Made by a program: the position numbers and the translations under genes
Origin: Syntrophaceae bacterium
GTDB taxonomy: Bacteria > Desulfobacterota > Syntrophia > Syntrophales > UBA2192
Direction of reading: 5' to 3'
Assembly (NCBI GenBank): GCA_013177795.1
Contig: JABLXY010000001.1
Span: 744,001 to 808,000, forward strand
Length of the DNA stretch: 64,000 nt
Shown here: positions 50,885 to 61,309 of the stretch, in pieces
How positions within the stretch are numbered: position 1 is the stretch's first letter
Layout of the letters: each line of letters starts with the position of its first letter
Notes under the pieces: model-generated
Told to the model about the DNA's origin: nothing
Seen by the model: only the letters and a program-made list of their open reading frames with translations
Database searches by the model: none

Positions 50885-53306
50885 GGATCCCGTCCTTCGC
50901 AAGGGTGTGGCCGCACTCGGCCTTCACGAGGGCGATGTGGGCGATAAGCACGAAGATCAGGCGGCGCAGGGTTTCCGGGGGGAGCCGCTCCTCCAGCGCA
51001 TCGGCCCGCACGCGGGCAAGAAACTCCGACGGCCCCTGCCCGGCGAGCACGGACCGCAGGGCCCTGTGCACGGCCGGGGCGTGGATGCCCCGCCGGTCGG
51101 ACCCCGGCAGGTCCTCCGCCAGAAACCCGAAGGCCTCCTCCATGTGGCGCCGGCGCAGGTCCTCCCGGTAGTAGCGTTCGGCGGCGCGGTTGAACTCGTC
51201 GCTGTCGAGGTCGAAGGGGGACCGGATGCCCGCCGCGGTGCAGATGCCGCGGGTGATCCTGCCCTCCGCCGAGAATGCCCCCGGCTCCTCGACCCTGCGG
51301 CGCAGGTCGTCCAGGGTCGTGCGCAGCCCCATCATCTCGACGAGCCCGGCGCCGTCCTCCGCGAGGACGTCGACGAGGGCCCTGCGGTACTCCCGGTTGT
51401 GGACCCGCAGGTAGCCCGGGTAGCGGCGGCTCGGGCGGACTCGCGCCGTCCGCCCGATGATCCGCTTCAGGAAGAGGTTGCCCGAATCGGACCGGACGAA
51501 GAAGGTCGGGATGCCCACGGCCGTCCCGAAGATCACCTGCCTGCGCTCGCTCTCGATGAAGGGGTCGTCGGGGATGTGGGCGTGGCTCACGCGCCCCTGG
51601 GCGATGTAGAGCATGGCGAGGGCCGTCACCAGGTTCTGCAGGTCGACGGCCCGCCCCATGTCCCCGGCGAAGCTCTCGAAGAGGCTGTACTGCCGGCCCT
51701 CGAAGCCGGAGAAGCCCATCACGGACTGCTCGCGCAGCTTGTACAGCAGGTAGAGGGACATCTTCGTGCTGAAGACGCCCAGGTCGGCGAGGTCCTTCTT
51801 CAGGCGGTCGCTGTTGCCGATCGAGCCGTTGAGCGCCGGGCTGCGCTCGGTGCTCATCAGGGAGACGAGGTAGTCGATGAGGCGGAAGTCGGGCACGAAG
51901 TCCCCGCGGAGCCCCAGGACGGTGCCGAGAGCCCGGTCGATCCACTCGGGCCCGAAGGGGGTCACGGGACGGCCGAAGACCTTGATCCTCGCCTTCTTCT
52001 TCCAGCGGCGCCAGAACATCCGCAGGTGCGTGTAGTCGATCTCGTGGGGCAGGTAGCCCAGCACCCGCTCGGGGTGGAAGTCGGCGAAGTCGATGCGGTA
52101 GGGCGCGGCGCTGTAGGCGCCCACGAAGAGCGGCATGAAGTGCTCCACGATCTTGATGACCAGGTCGCCCACGAACTTCTCGTGCAGCCGCGTGTAGCCC
52201 GTGCCGCCCTGGGAAAGCAGGGCCGTGAGCTTGCGGCTCCCGAGGCTCACGTGGGTGCCGTTGTTGGCGAGGCTGATGTTCGAGAGGTTGGGCAGCACGG
52301 CCAGGTTGTTCGTCAGGATGCCCGCCTCGCGGAGCTTCTTGACGGCGTTGAGCTGGCTGCGGCTCAGGACCTCGTGGCACAGGTGCATGTAGTCGTGCTT
52401 CGCCTCGCCCCGGTCCCAGCCCGACAGGCAGGGGTTCATGAACAGCTCGCGGTAGAAGGCGTCGGAGATGCTCTCGTTGAGCCTCTTCTGCCGCACGGGC
52501 GGGTGCGGCGACAGGAACACCATCGCCCGCTGCCCCGTCTCGCCCAGGCGGAACTTCCCGTCGGCCCAGGCCATGAGCAGCTGGGTGAGCAGGAAGCGGG
52601 TCGCCGTCTCGGCGGCCACGGCCCGTCCCATGCCCCTCGAGGGGTGCAGGAGACCCACGTAGAAGGAGTAGGTCTCGGGGGAGGTGTTGTCGCACAGGAA
52701 GTGGTCCGTAAAGTCCATGCCCGCGTCGCGGATGGCCGGCGGCGTGTCGGGCCGGTCGCTCACGACGTCGACCAGCGCCAGCTTCAGCAGGTAGCTGATG
52801 GGGACGCGGATGCACTCCTCGCCGCTGTCGGTGAAGCAGAACTTGTGCGCGTCGGAGCGGAGCCCCGCGGCCCGCCTCTTCTTGTCGGCCAGCAGGTCCG
52901 TCCGGAAGACCGCCTCCGCGGCGGGGCTCAGGGCGCGGCGGGGGAAGCGGACCCAGCTGTTCTCCCAGACCTTCTCGAGATTGCCCTCGAGGTACCTCTC
53001 GAGATCGGCCACGGCCTTGCGCGGCGCGTCGCCGGCGGCGGCCCGGCGCCGGATGTTCGAGTAGTAGTTTGACTGTTCGATCAGGAGCGGCAGGTCGACG
53101 TCCCTGCGGCTTCCCATGACGACGGCCTGGAGCTCCGACTCGGCCCCGGCCGTCGTGTCGCCGACCGCGAAGGGCAGCGTCGCGAGAAGGGCGTCGGGCG
53201 TGCGCCGGTCGATGCGCATCCGGTCCGCCATCTCGTCCATCGACAGGTTCAGCTCCTGCACCGGGGCAGGCCCGAGCGGGCCTGCCGACTCGAGCAATCG
53301 GCTCAT
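50844..53306 (-). CDS. 820-aa protein, no recognised family
   Basis: A large soluble-looking protein with no signal peptide and no clear membrane helix. It is rich in Arg and Leu. Notable stretches are NGTHVSLGSRKLTALLSQGGTGYTRLHEKFVGD, ERVLGYLPHEIDYTHLRMFWRRWKKKARIKVFGRP, SPHPPVRQKRLNES and DRGEAKHDYMHLCHEVLSRSQLNAVKKL. These are distributed and contain conserved-looking His, Asp and Cys, but match no motif I know. The strong GGAGG, low-gap placement after the DksA-like gene, and overlap with the PSD-like gene show that it is a genuine, translated member of the operon. Function cannot be assigned. Confidence 0.8.
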   Translation of the reverse strand: MSRLLESAGPLGPAPVQELNLSMDEMADRMRIDRRTPDALLATLPFAVGDTTAGAESELQAVVMGSRRDVDLPLLIEQSNYYSNIRRRAAAGDAPRKAVADLERYLEGNLEKVWENSWVRFPRRALSPAAEAVFRTDLLADKKRRAAGLRSDAHKFCFTDSGEECIRVPISYLLKLALVDVVSDRPDTPPAIRDAGMDFTDHFLCDNTSPETYSFYVGLLHPSRGMGRAVAAETATRFLLTQLLMAWADGKFRLGETGQRAMVFLSPHPPVRQKRLNESISDAFYRELFMNPCLSGWDRGEAKHDYMHLCHEVLSRSQLNAVKKLREAGILTNNLAVLPNLSNISLANNGTHVSLGSRKLTALLSQGGTGYTRLHEKFVGDLVIKIVEHFMPLFVGAYSAAPYRIDFADFHPERVLGYLPHEIDYTHLRMFWRRWKKKARIKVFGRPVTPFGPEWIDRALGTVLGLRGDFVPDFRLIDYLVSLMSTERSPALNGSIGNSDRLKKDLADLGVFSTKMSLYLLYKLREQSVMGFSGFEGRQYSLFESFAGDMGRAVDLQNLVTALAMLYIAQGRVSHAHIPDDPFIESERRQVIFGTAVGIPTFFVRSDSGNLFLKRIIGRTARVRPSRRYPGYLRVHNREYRRALVDVLAEDGAGLVEMMGLRTTLDDLRRRVEEPGAFSAEGRITRGICTAAGIRSPFDLDSDEFNRAAERYYREDLRRRHMEEAFGFLAEDLPGSDRRGIHAPAVHRALRSVLAGQGPSEFLARVRADALEERLPPETLRRLIFVLIAHIALVKAECGHTLAKDGIHDHDPPVYRAGNE

Positions 53307-53312
53307 CGCGTT

Positions 53313-53733
53313 CTACCTCCCTTCCCTGTCCGGCACGGTTCGACGGTCATCCCTCCGGCCCGCGGGGTTCGGGGCCGCGGCCCTTCTGACCCGGGATTCC
53401 TCCTCGGCCTTGCACTCGATGCACACCGTCGTCACGGGGTTCGCCATCAGCCGCTCGAACGCGATCGCCCCCCCCGCAGCGCTCGCAGTCGCCGTATGAG
53501 CCCCTCTCGATCCGGACGAGGGCCCCCCGGAGCGACAGCAGCAGCAGCCGGTCCCGCTCGCGGATCGCGAGCTCCAGGCTCGTGTCGGATTCCGATGCGG
53601 CCAGGTCGTAGGGATCGGGAGTCGAGTCGGCACCCTTCTTGAGGGCATGGATGCTGCGGTTGATGCTGTCCTGCAGGGCGCGGACATGCTCGGCGAGACG
53701 TCGCTTGATGATGTGGAGCTGCCGTTTCCCCAT
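53313..53733 (-). pseudogene. DksA/TraR-type zinc-finger regulator, frameshifted in a G8 run
   Basis: The N-terminal 95 residues (helical, ending ALVRIERGSYGDCERCGG) match DksA-family regulators, which bind RNA polymerase. After CERCG the frame is lost, but in the next frame the rest of the family pattern continues: AIAFERLMANPVTTVCIECKAEEESR, giving the second CxxC. The break falls in a run of eight G on the minus strand (C's at 53468-53475); seven would restore a complete protein of about 139 residues. The restored stop at 53313 lies in the ribosome-binding site of the next gene, so the second frame is native. It may be a sequencing error, a true loss, or phase variation. Confidence 0.8.
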
Positions 53734-53805
53734 CGGGGATTCCCCGTCCTCCGTGCGGCCCGCCGGGATGCGCGGGCACCGGGTTACGGGGTGAACGATA
53801 ACCCC

Positions 53806-53850
53806 TCAATATTACGATCACATGACGGGACCGTGAAGAATCGATGAAGA
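53806..53850 (-). promoter_or_regulatory. Pho-box-like promoter of the DksA-like/820-aa/PSD/Lgt/HAD operon
   Basis: On the minus strand three 11-bp units lie in phase: TCTTCATCGAT, TCTTCACGGTC and CCGTCATGTGA (53818-53850). The last core is followed after 10 bp by TATTGA (53806-53811), the same spacing as at pstS, phoB and phnC. The first two units diverge from the CYGTMAY core, so confidence is lower than for the others. Confidence 0.5.
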
Positions 53851-53869
53851 TTGGGCGGGACCCCGGCCC

Positions 53870-54568
53870 TCAGCGCTCGGCGAACTTGTAGCCGATGCCG
53901 CGGACTGTAAGGATGTAGGCGGGGCTGTTCTCGTCGCGCTCGATCTGGGACCGGAGGCGCCGGATGTGCACGTCGACGGTGCGGGGCTCGACGAAGGACT
54001 CGTCGCCCCAGACCTTGTCCAGGATCTGGTCACGGCTGTAGACGCGGCCGGGGTTCTGGGAGAGAAAACGCAGAAGCTTGAACTCCGTGGGGCTCAGGGT
54101 CACCCTGCGTCCGTCGACGGTGACCTCGTAGGACCGCATGTCGATCCGGAGCCCCTTGAACTCGAAGACCTCGGGCTTCTCGGGCCGCGCGCCCGCCGCG
54201 GAGCGGCGCAGGACCGCCCTGATGCGCGCCACGAGCTCCTTCACGCCGAAGGGCTTCGTGACGTAGTCGTCGGCGCCCACCTCGAGGCCGAGGATCTTGT
54301 CCAGCTCCTCGCCCTTCGCCGTGAGCATGATGATGGGCACGGCGGCCGTCTCGGCGTCCCGGCGGAGCCGCTTGCAGACCTCGAGCCCCTGGATCCCGGG
54401 CAGCATGAGATCGAGCACGACGAGATCCGGCCTCTTCGCCCGCACGAGCGCGAGGGCCTTCTCCCCGTCGAGCGCCTTGAGGACCTCGTATCCCTCCTTC
54501 TCGAGGTTGTAGGCCACGAGGTCGACGATGTCTTTCTCGTCGTCCACGATCAGGATTCGGGGACCCAT
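53870..54568 (-). CDS. PhoB-type response regulator, second copy
   Basis: A 232-aa OmpR/PhoB-family regulator very similar to the one at 33081. The receiver has DDE at 9-11, Asp53 in VLDLMLPG, MLTAKGEE and YVTKPF. The winged helix has LSPTEFKLLRFLSQNPGRVYSRDQILDKVWG and VDVHIRRLRSQIERDENSPAYILTVRGIGYKF. It is the second gene after radA (38 bp), with no histidine kinase nearby, so its partner is elsewhere in the genome or is PhoR itself. The recognition helix closely resembles that of the first copy, so overlapping DNA targets are likely. Confidence 0.88.
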   Translation of the reverse strand: MGPRILIVDDEKDIVDLVAYNLEKEGYEVLKALDGEKALALVRAKRPDLVVLDLMLPGIQGLEVCKRLRRDAETAAVPIIMLTAKGEELDKILGLEVGADDYVTKPFGVKELVARIRAVLRRSAAGARPEKPEVFEFKGLRIDMRSYEVTVDGRRVTLSPTEFKLLRFLSQNPGRVYSRDQILDKVWGDESFVEPRTVDVHIRRLRSQIERDENSPAYILTVRGIGYKFAER

Positions 54569-54606
54569 GGGCAATCCTCTCCGCTCGGTTCGCGGGGCAT
54601 CATACC

Positions 54607-55968
54607 CTAAAAGATCTGCTCCATCAAGCCGCGGAGGTGGTCGACCCGTACGAGCTCGATGCCCTCGGCCGCGGCGCCGCCCCGGAACTGCGTCCGCGGC
54701 AGGACGCATCGCGCAAAGCCCATGCGCGCCGCCTCGCGGATGCGGACCTCCATCCGGTTGATGCCGCGGATCTCGCCCGTGAGCCCCACCTCGCCGAAGA
54801 CGACCGTCTTCGGGTCCACGGGCCGGTCGAGGAAGCTCGACGCGATGGCCGCCACGATCCCCATGTCCGCGGCCGGCTCGGAGAGCCGCACCCCGCCGGC
54901 CACGTTGACGAAGATGTCGTGGTTGCCCAGGTGCAGGCCGCCGATCTTGTCCAGGACCGCCACCAGCAGCGAGACGCGGTTCGCGTCGACGCCGATGGCC
55001 GTCCGCCGGGGCGTGCCGTAGCTCGTGCCGGCCACCAGGGCCTGGACCTCCACCAGGATGGGGCGGGTGCCCTCGATGGCCGCCACGACGACGGAACCGG
55101 CCATGCCCTCGGGGCGCTCCGTGAGGAAGTACTCCGAGGGGTTCGACACCTCCACGAGCCCCCGGTCTCGCATCTCGAAGACGCCGATCTCGTTGGTGGG
55201 GCCGAAGCGGTTCTTGATGCCCCGGATGATGCGGTAGGAGTGCCCCGTGTCGCCCTCGAAGTAGAGGACCGTGTCGACCATGTGCTCGAGGACCTTGGGG
55301 CCCGCGATGGAGCCGTCCTTCGTGACGTGCCCCACGAGGAAGACGGGAATGCCCGTCTTCTTGGAGAGGATGATGAGGCGCTCCGAGGCCTCCCGGACCT
55401 GCCCGACGCTGCCCGGCGCCGAGGAGAGCAGCGAGCTGTAGACGGTCTGGATGGAGTCGATGACGATGGCCTCGGGGGCCACGTCCTTGACGTAGCGCAG
55501 GATGTTCTCCAGGGCCACCTCGACGAGAACGTAGAGGCCCTTCGAGGCGGCCCCGATCCGGTCGGCCCGGAGCCGGATCTGGCTGGCCGACTCCTCGCCC
55601 GAGACGTAGAGGACCCGGCGCCCCCCCTCGGCGAGGCGGTGCAGGACCTGCAGCAGCAGCGTCGACTTGCCGATCCCCGGGTCCCCCCCCACGAGGATGG
55701 CCGACCCGGCCACGATGCCCCCGCCGAGGACCCGGTCCATCTCCGCAATCCCCGTCTTGATGCGGGCCTTCTCGTCGGCCTCCACGGTGTCGATCGGCCG
55801 GGGCTTTTCGCCCAGCTGGTACTCCGCCGGCACCCGGGGGTCTTTCGCTCCCACGGGCTCCTCGGCGAAGCGGTTCCACTCGCCGCAGCCGGGGCACTTC
55901 CCGACCCACTTGGGCGACTCGTAGCCGCAGTTCTGGCAGAAGAAGGCGGTTTTCTGCTGTTTTTTCAT
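54607..55968 (-). CDS. radA: DNA repair protein RadA (Sms)
   Basis: RecA-like helicase that helps branch migration in recombination. Length 453 aa. Order: N-terminal zinc finger CQNCGYESPKWVGKCPGCGEW, RecA-type ATPase with GGDPGIGKSTLLLQ (Walker A, about residue 92), the RadA-specific KNRFG in GIKNRFGPTNEIGVFEM near residue 255, and a C-terminal Lon-protease-like domain (GEVGLTGEIRGINRMEVRIREAARMGF) lacking the Lon active site. It precedes the second PhoB-type gene. A possible promoter (TTGACG and TATACG, only 15 bp apart) lies about 90-130 bp upstream. Confidence 0.97.
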   Translation of the reverse strand: MKKQQKTAFFCQNCGYESPKWVGKCPGCGEWNRFAEEPVGAKDPRVPAEYQLGEKPRPIDTVEADEKARIKTGIAEMDRVLGGGIVAGSAILVGGDPGIGKSTLLLQVLHRLAEGGRRVLYVSGEESASQIRLRADRIGAASKGLYVLVEVALENILRYVKDVAPEAIVIDSIQTVYSSLLSSAPGSVGQVREASERLIILSKKTGIPVFLVGHVTKDGSIAGPKVLEHMVDTVLYFEGDTGHSYRIIRGIKNRFGPTNEIGVFEMRDRGLVEVSNPSEYFLTERPEGMAGSVVVAAIEGTRPILVEVQALVAGTSYGTPRRTAIGVDANRVSLLVAVLDKIGGLHLGNHDIFVNVAGGVRLSEPAADMGIVAAIASSFLDRPVDPKTVVFGEVGLTGEIRGINRMEVRIREAARMGFARCVLPRTQFRGGAAAEGIELVRVDHLRGLMEQIF

Positions 55969-56010
55969 AACCCGGGGCTGAGGGCTCGAGGCGTGGGAAC
56001 GGGCGTCTCG

Positions 56011-56052
56011 GTCGGCCCTTGACCTTTGGTCGTTTTCCTTTCGCCTTTTGCC
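56011..56052 (-). repeat. Heptamer repeat tract upstream of radA
   Basis: Read on the minus strand, 7-bp units GGCAAAA, GGCGAAA, GGAAAAC, GACCAAA, GGTCAAG and GGCCGAC follow one another in the radA leader. The first two are the same as units in the other tracts; later ones are degenerate. Confidence 0.6.
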
Positions 56053-56128
56053 AGTTTCTCGTATAGCTTTTTCCCCTTCCCGTCAACCTCAAAGGGCCTG
56101 ACACGGGCTTCCGCACCCTCGAAAATTC

Positions 56129-56157
56129 TTGTCTATTGCGGTGTTTTCTGGTAAAGG
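56129..56157 (+). promoter_or_regulatory. serC: Sigma-70-type promoter for serC-serA
   Basis: TTGTCT at 56129-56134 and TAAAGG at 56152-56157 are 17 bp apart, about 36 bp before the serC start. The region is AT-rich compared with its surroundings. Confidence 0.5.
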
Positions 56158-56192
56158 GATTTTTTCGATTTCCGACGGAAAGGTGATTCCCG

Positions 56193-57317
56193 ATGCCGCA
56201 CAATCCCAACTTCAGCTCCGGCCCCTGCAGCAAGAGACCCGGTTGGACCCTCGACGGCCTGAAAGACGCCGCCCTGGGGCGCTCCCACCGCTCCGCGCTG
56301 GGCAAGGCCAAACTGGGCGAGGCGATCGCCCGCAGCAAGAAACTCCTCGGCGTCCCCGACGACTACCTGCTCGGGATCATGCCGGGCTCCGACACGGGCG
56401 CCTTCGAGGCGGCCATGTGGACGATGCTCGGCCCCCGGCCCGTCACCGTGCTCGTCTGGGAGAGCTTCAGCGGCGAGTGGGCCAAGGACGTCCAGAAGGA
56501 ACTGAAACTCAATCCCACGGTCCTCGAGGCCCCCTACGGGAAGCTGCCCGACCTCAAGGCCGTGGACTGGAAGAGCGACGTCGTCTTCGTCGCCAACGGC
56601 ACGACGAGCGGCGTGAAGATCCCGGACTGGGACTGGATCCCGGCCGACCGCGAGGGGCTCTCGATGTGCGACGCCACGAGCGCCGTCTTCGCCATGCCCG
56701 TCGACTGGTCCAAGGTGGACGTCCTGACCTACTCCTGGCAGAAGTGCCTGGGCGGCGAGGCGGCCCACGGGGTCCTGGTGCTCGGCCCCCGCGCCGTGGA
56801 GAGGATCGCGTCCTACGACCCGCCCTGGCCCCTGCCGAAGGTCTTCCGCCTGAAGAAGAAGGGCGCCGTGGACAAGGCCATCTTCGACGGCGACACGATC
56901 AACACGCCCTCGATGCTCTGCGTCGAGGACTACCTGGACGCCCTCGCATGGGCCGAGTCGATCGGCCTCGAGGGCCTCTTCAAGCGCAGCGAGGCGAACC
57001 TCAAGGTCGTCGAGGACTGGGTCGCGAAGCGCGACTGGATCGACTTCCTCGCCGAGGACAAGGCCACGCGCTCCAGCACGTCGGTCTGCCTCAAGGTCGT
57101 CAGCCCGGCGTTCCAGGTCATGGGCCAGAAGGAGCAGGGCGACTTCATCAAGGCCGTGGCGGGCCAGCTCAGCAAGGATGGCGCGGCCCACGACGTGAGC
57201 GCCTACCGCGACGCTCCCCCGGGGTTCCGCTTCTGGTGCGGGCCCACGATCGAGCCGGAGGACGTCCGGCACGCCCTCGACGCCCTGGAAAGGGTCTACC
57301 TGCAGAAGATGAAGTGA
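56193..57317 (+). CDS. serC: Phosphoserine aminotransferase
   Basis: PLP enzyme that turns 3-phosphohydroxypyruvate into phosphoserine. The 374-aa sequence is the class V type seen in methanogens and alphaproteobacteria rather than the E. coli type: [28 protein letters not shown] at the start, [29 protein letters not shown], the [14 protein letters not shown] strand, and the PLP lysine in [14 protein letters not shown] near residue 193. GGAAAGGTG precedes the ATG. It is directly followed by serA, the preceding pathway step. Confidence 0.92.
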   Translation: MPHNPNFSSGPCSKRPGWTLDGLKDAALGRSHRSALGKAKLGEAIARSKKLLGVPDDYLLGIMPGSDTGAFEAAMWTMLGPRPVTVLVWESFSGEWAKDVQKELKLNPTVLEAPYGKLPDLKAVDWKSDVVFVANGTTSGVKIPDWDWIPADREGLSMCDATSAVFAMPVDWSKVDVLTYSWQKCLGGEAAHGVLVLGPRAVERIASYDPPWPLPKVFRLKKKGAVDKAIFDGDTINTPSMLCVEDYLDALAWAESIGLEGLFKRSEANLKVVEDWVAKRDWIDFLAEDKATRSSTSVCLKVVSPAFQVMGQKEQGDFIKAVAGQLSKDGAAHDVSAYRDAPPGFRFWCGPTIEPEDVRHALDALERVYLQKMK

Positions 57318-57387
57318 TCCGCCGCGGACTGCGGCGCTGTCTTGCGAGGAACAACCGATGACGGCACAACGGAAAGGAAAGCAGACC

Positions 57388-60298
<2,911 letters not shown>

Positions 60299-60398
60299 GA
60301 AACCGTGCAGCGCGGAGCGTGCGGGAAACAACGGGACGCCCGCTGCCCCGGCCCTGCATCCTGTCCCATGGCGTCTTCACGCGGCCTCGGCCGCCCGG

Positions 60399-60475
60399 GG
60401 GCCGTTAGCTCAGTCCGGTAGAGCAGCGGACTTTTAATCCGTTGGTCACGAGTTCGAATCTCGTACGGCCCACCA
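60399..60475 (+). tRNA. tRNA-Lys (UUU anticodon)
   Basis: A 77-nt cloverleaf: acceptor arm GGGCCGT pairs with ACGGCCC, D-arm TAGCTCAGTCCGGTAGAGC, anticodon stem-loop GCGGA-CTTTTAA-TCCGT with anticodon TTT, and T-arm with GTTCGAATC. The encoded CCA end is present. It lies just before prophage genes, and its 3' end is a likely integration target. Confidence 0.97.
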
Positions 60476-60483
60476 ACAAATTT

Positions 60484-60520
60484 AAGGGTTTTCGGTACTT
60501 AGCCGAAAACCCTTTTTTTT
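60484..60520 (+). terminator. Rho-independent terminator after tRNA-Lys
   Basis: AAGGGTTTTCGG (60484-60495) pairs with CCGAAAACCCTT, followed by a run of eight T. It lies 9 bp after the CCA end of the tRNA gene. Confidence 0.9.
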
Positions 60521-60524
60521 CGTT

Positions 60525-60591
60525 TCTCGGCAAATCTCGGCAAATCTGACCTGTTTTGCGAGCAAAATGCGAGCACCCCCCAAAAGGGGGA
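60525..60591 (+). other. Direct-repeat region next to tRNA-Lys, possible attachment/arm sites
   Basis: TCTCGGCAAA occurs twice in tandem (60525-60544); TGCGAGCA occurs twice 12 bp apart (60557 and 60569); and CCCCCAAAAGGGGG forms a small hairpin (60577-60591). Short direct repeats beside a tRNA 3' end are what one expects of integrase arm sites or the remnant of an integrase 3' end. No integrase gene is inside the window, so the role is inferred. Confidence 0.4.
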
Positions 60592-60614
60592 ATACACCTT
60601 TAGGAGGAGTTCGT

Positions 60615-61259
60615 ATGATGCGTAAACATGGAACATGGTCAATGGTCATCGGCATCATCGCGGCGGCCCTTTTTCTGGTCCCCGGCCTCGCGCCGGCGGC
60701 CGAGAGCGGACCGTACATCGGAATCGGCGGAACCTTCGCAAAGCAGGATTTCGACACGGGAGACATCGACCGGGCCCTTTCCGGGACCGGCCTCTCGGCC
60801 GATTTCGGCGATACCTGGGGCCTCAACGTGAAGGCAGGCTACAAGTTCAACCGCTACGTCGCGGCCGAGCTTGCTTTCGATTATCTTCCCGGGTTCAAGT
60901 GGGACGTCGCGACGAGGGTCGGCGGGACGCCTCTCTCAGGGGAAATGACCGTGGACGTCACGGCCTGGACGCTCGCCTTCAAGCTCACGCCCTTTGATCT
61001 CCAGAGGGTCCGGCCCTACTTTATCATCGCCGGCGGGATCATGAACGCATCGGCCGATGTGTCAGCGTCGATTCCCGGCTATTCCGCCTCGGCCTCAGAC
61101 GACGAAACCGACCTGTGCGGGAAGGTCGGCCTCGGCGTCGATATCCCTCTCACGGACAGGGTTTCCGTCGGCCTCGAGGGAGCCTATTGGGCCGGGTTCA
61201 ACGACCTGGACAACATCCGGTTCTATACCGTGACGGTCGGCATGGCCTATCACTTCTAA
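60615..61259 (+). CDS. Outer-membrane beta-barrel protein (OmpW/OmpA-barrel-like)
   Basis: A 214-aa protein with a signal peptide (MMRKHGTWSMVIGIIAAALF, cleavage near APAAE) and alternating hydrophobic strands: YIGIGGTFAKQDF, WGLNVKAGYKFNRYVAAELAFDYL, AWTLAFKLTPF, RPYFIIAGGI, GKVGLGVDIPLTDRVSVGLEGAYW, and the terminal FYTVTVGMAYHF ending in Phe, the usual outer-membrane assembly signal. An eight-stranded barrel is likely. The ATG at 60615 has TAGGAGGAG upstream. It lies between the tRNA and the phage genes, so it may be a cargo gene of the element. The role is unknown. Confidence 0.85.
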   Translation: MMRKHGTWSMVIGIIAAALFLVPGLAPAAESGPYIGIGGTFAKQDFDTGDIDRALSGTGLSADFGDTWGLNVKAGYKFNRYVAAELAFDYLPGFKWDVATRVGGTPLSGEMTVDVTAWTLAFKLTPFDLQRVRPYFIIAGGIMNASADVSASIPGYSASASDDETDLCGKVGLGVDIPLTDRVSVGLEGAYWAGFNDLDNIRFYTVTVGMAYHF

Positions 61260-61269
61260 CGGATCATGC

Positions 61270-61309
61270 AGGGCATGGGGATCTCTGGAGAGGTCCTCAT
61301 GCCCTCTTT
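61270..61309 (+). terminator. Hairpin terminator after the beta-barrel gene
   Basis: AGGGCATG (61270-61277) pairs with CATGCCCT (61298-61305), followed by CTTTATA. It lies 10 bp after the barrel gene stop and touches the stop of the convergent tail-fibre gene, so it may serve both. Confidence 0.55.

Noticed and set aside
50835-53072. Plus-strand open frame of 745 codons over the 820-aa gene
   Set aside because: The minus-strand frame has a proper ribosome-binding site and operon context, and its composition is protein-like; the plus frame is Val/Arg/Asp-rich shadow. Because the minus-strand protein has no known family I checked this pair with extra care.
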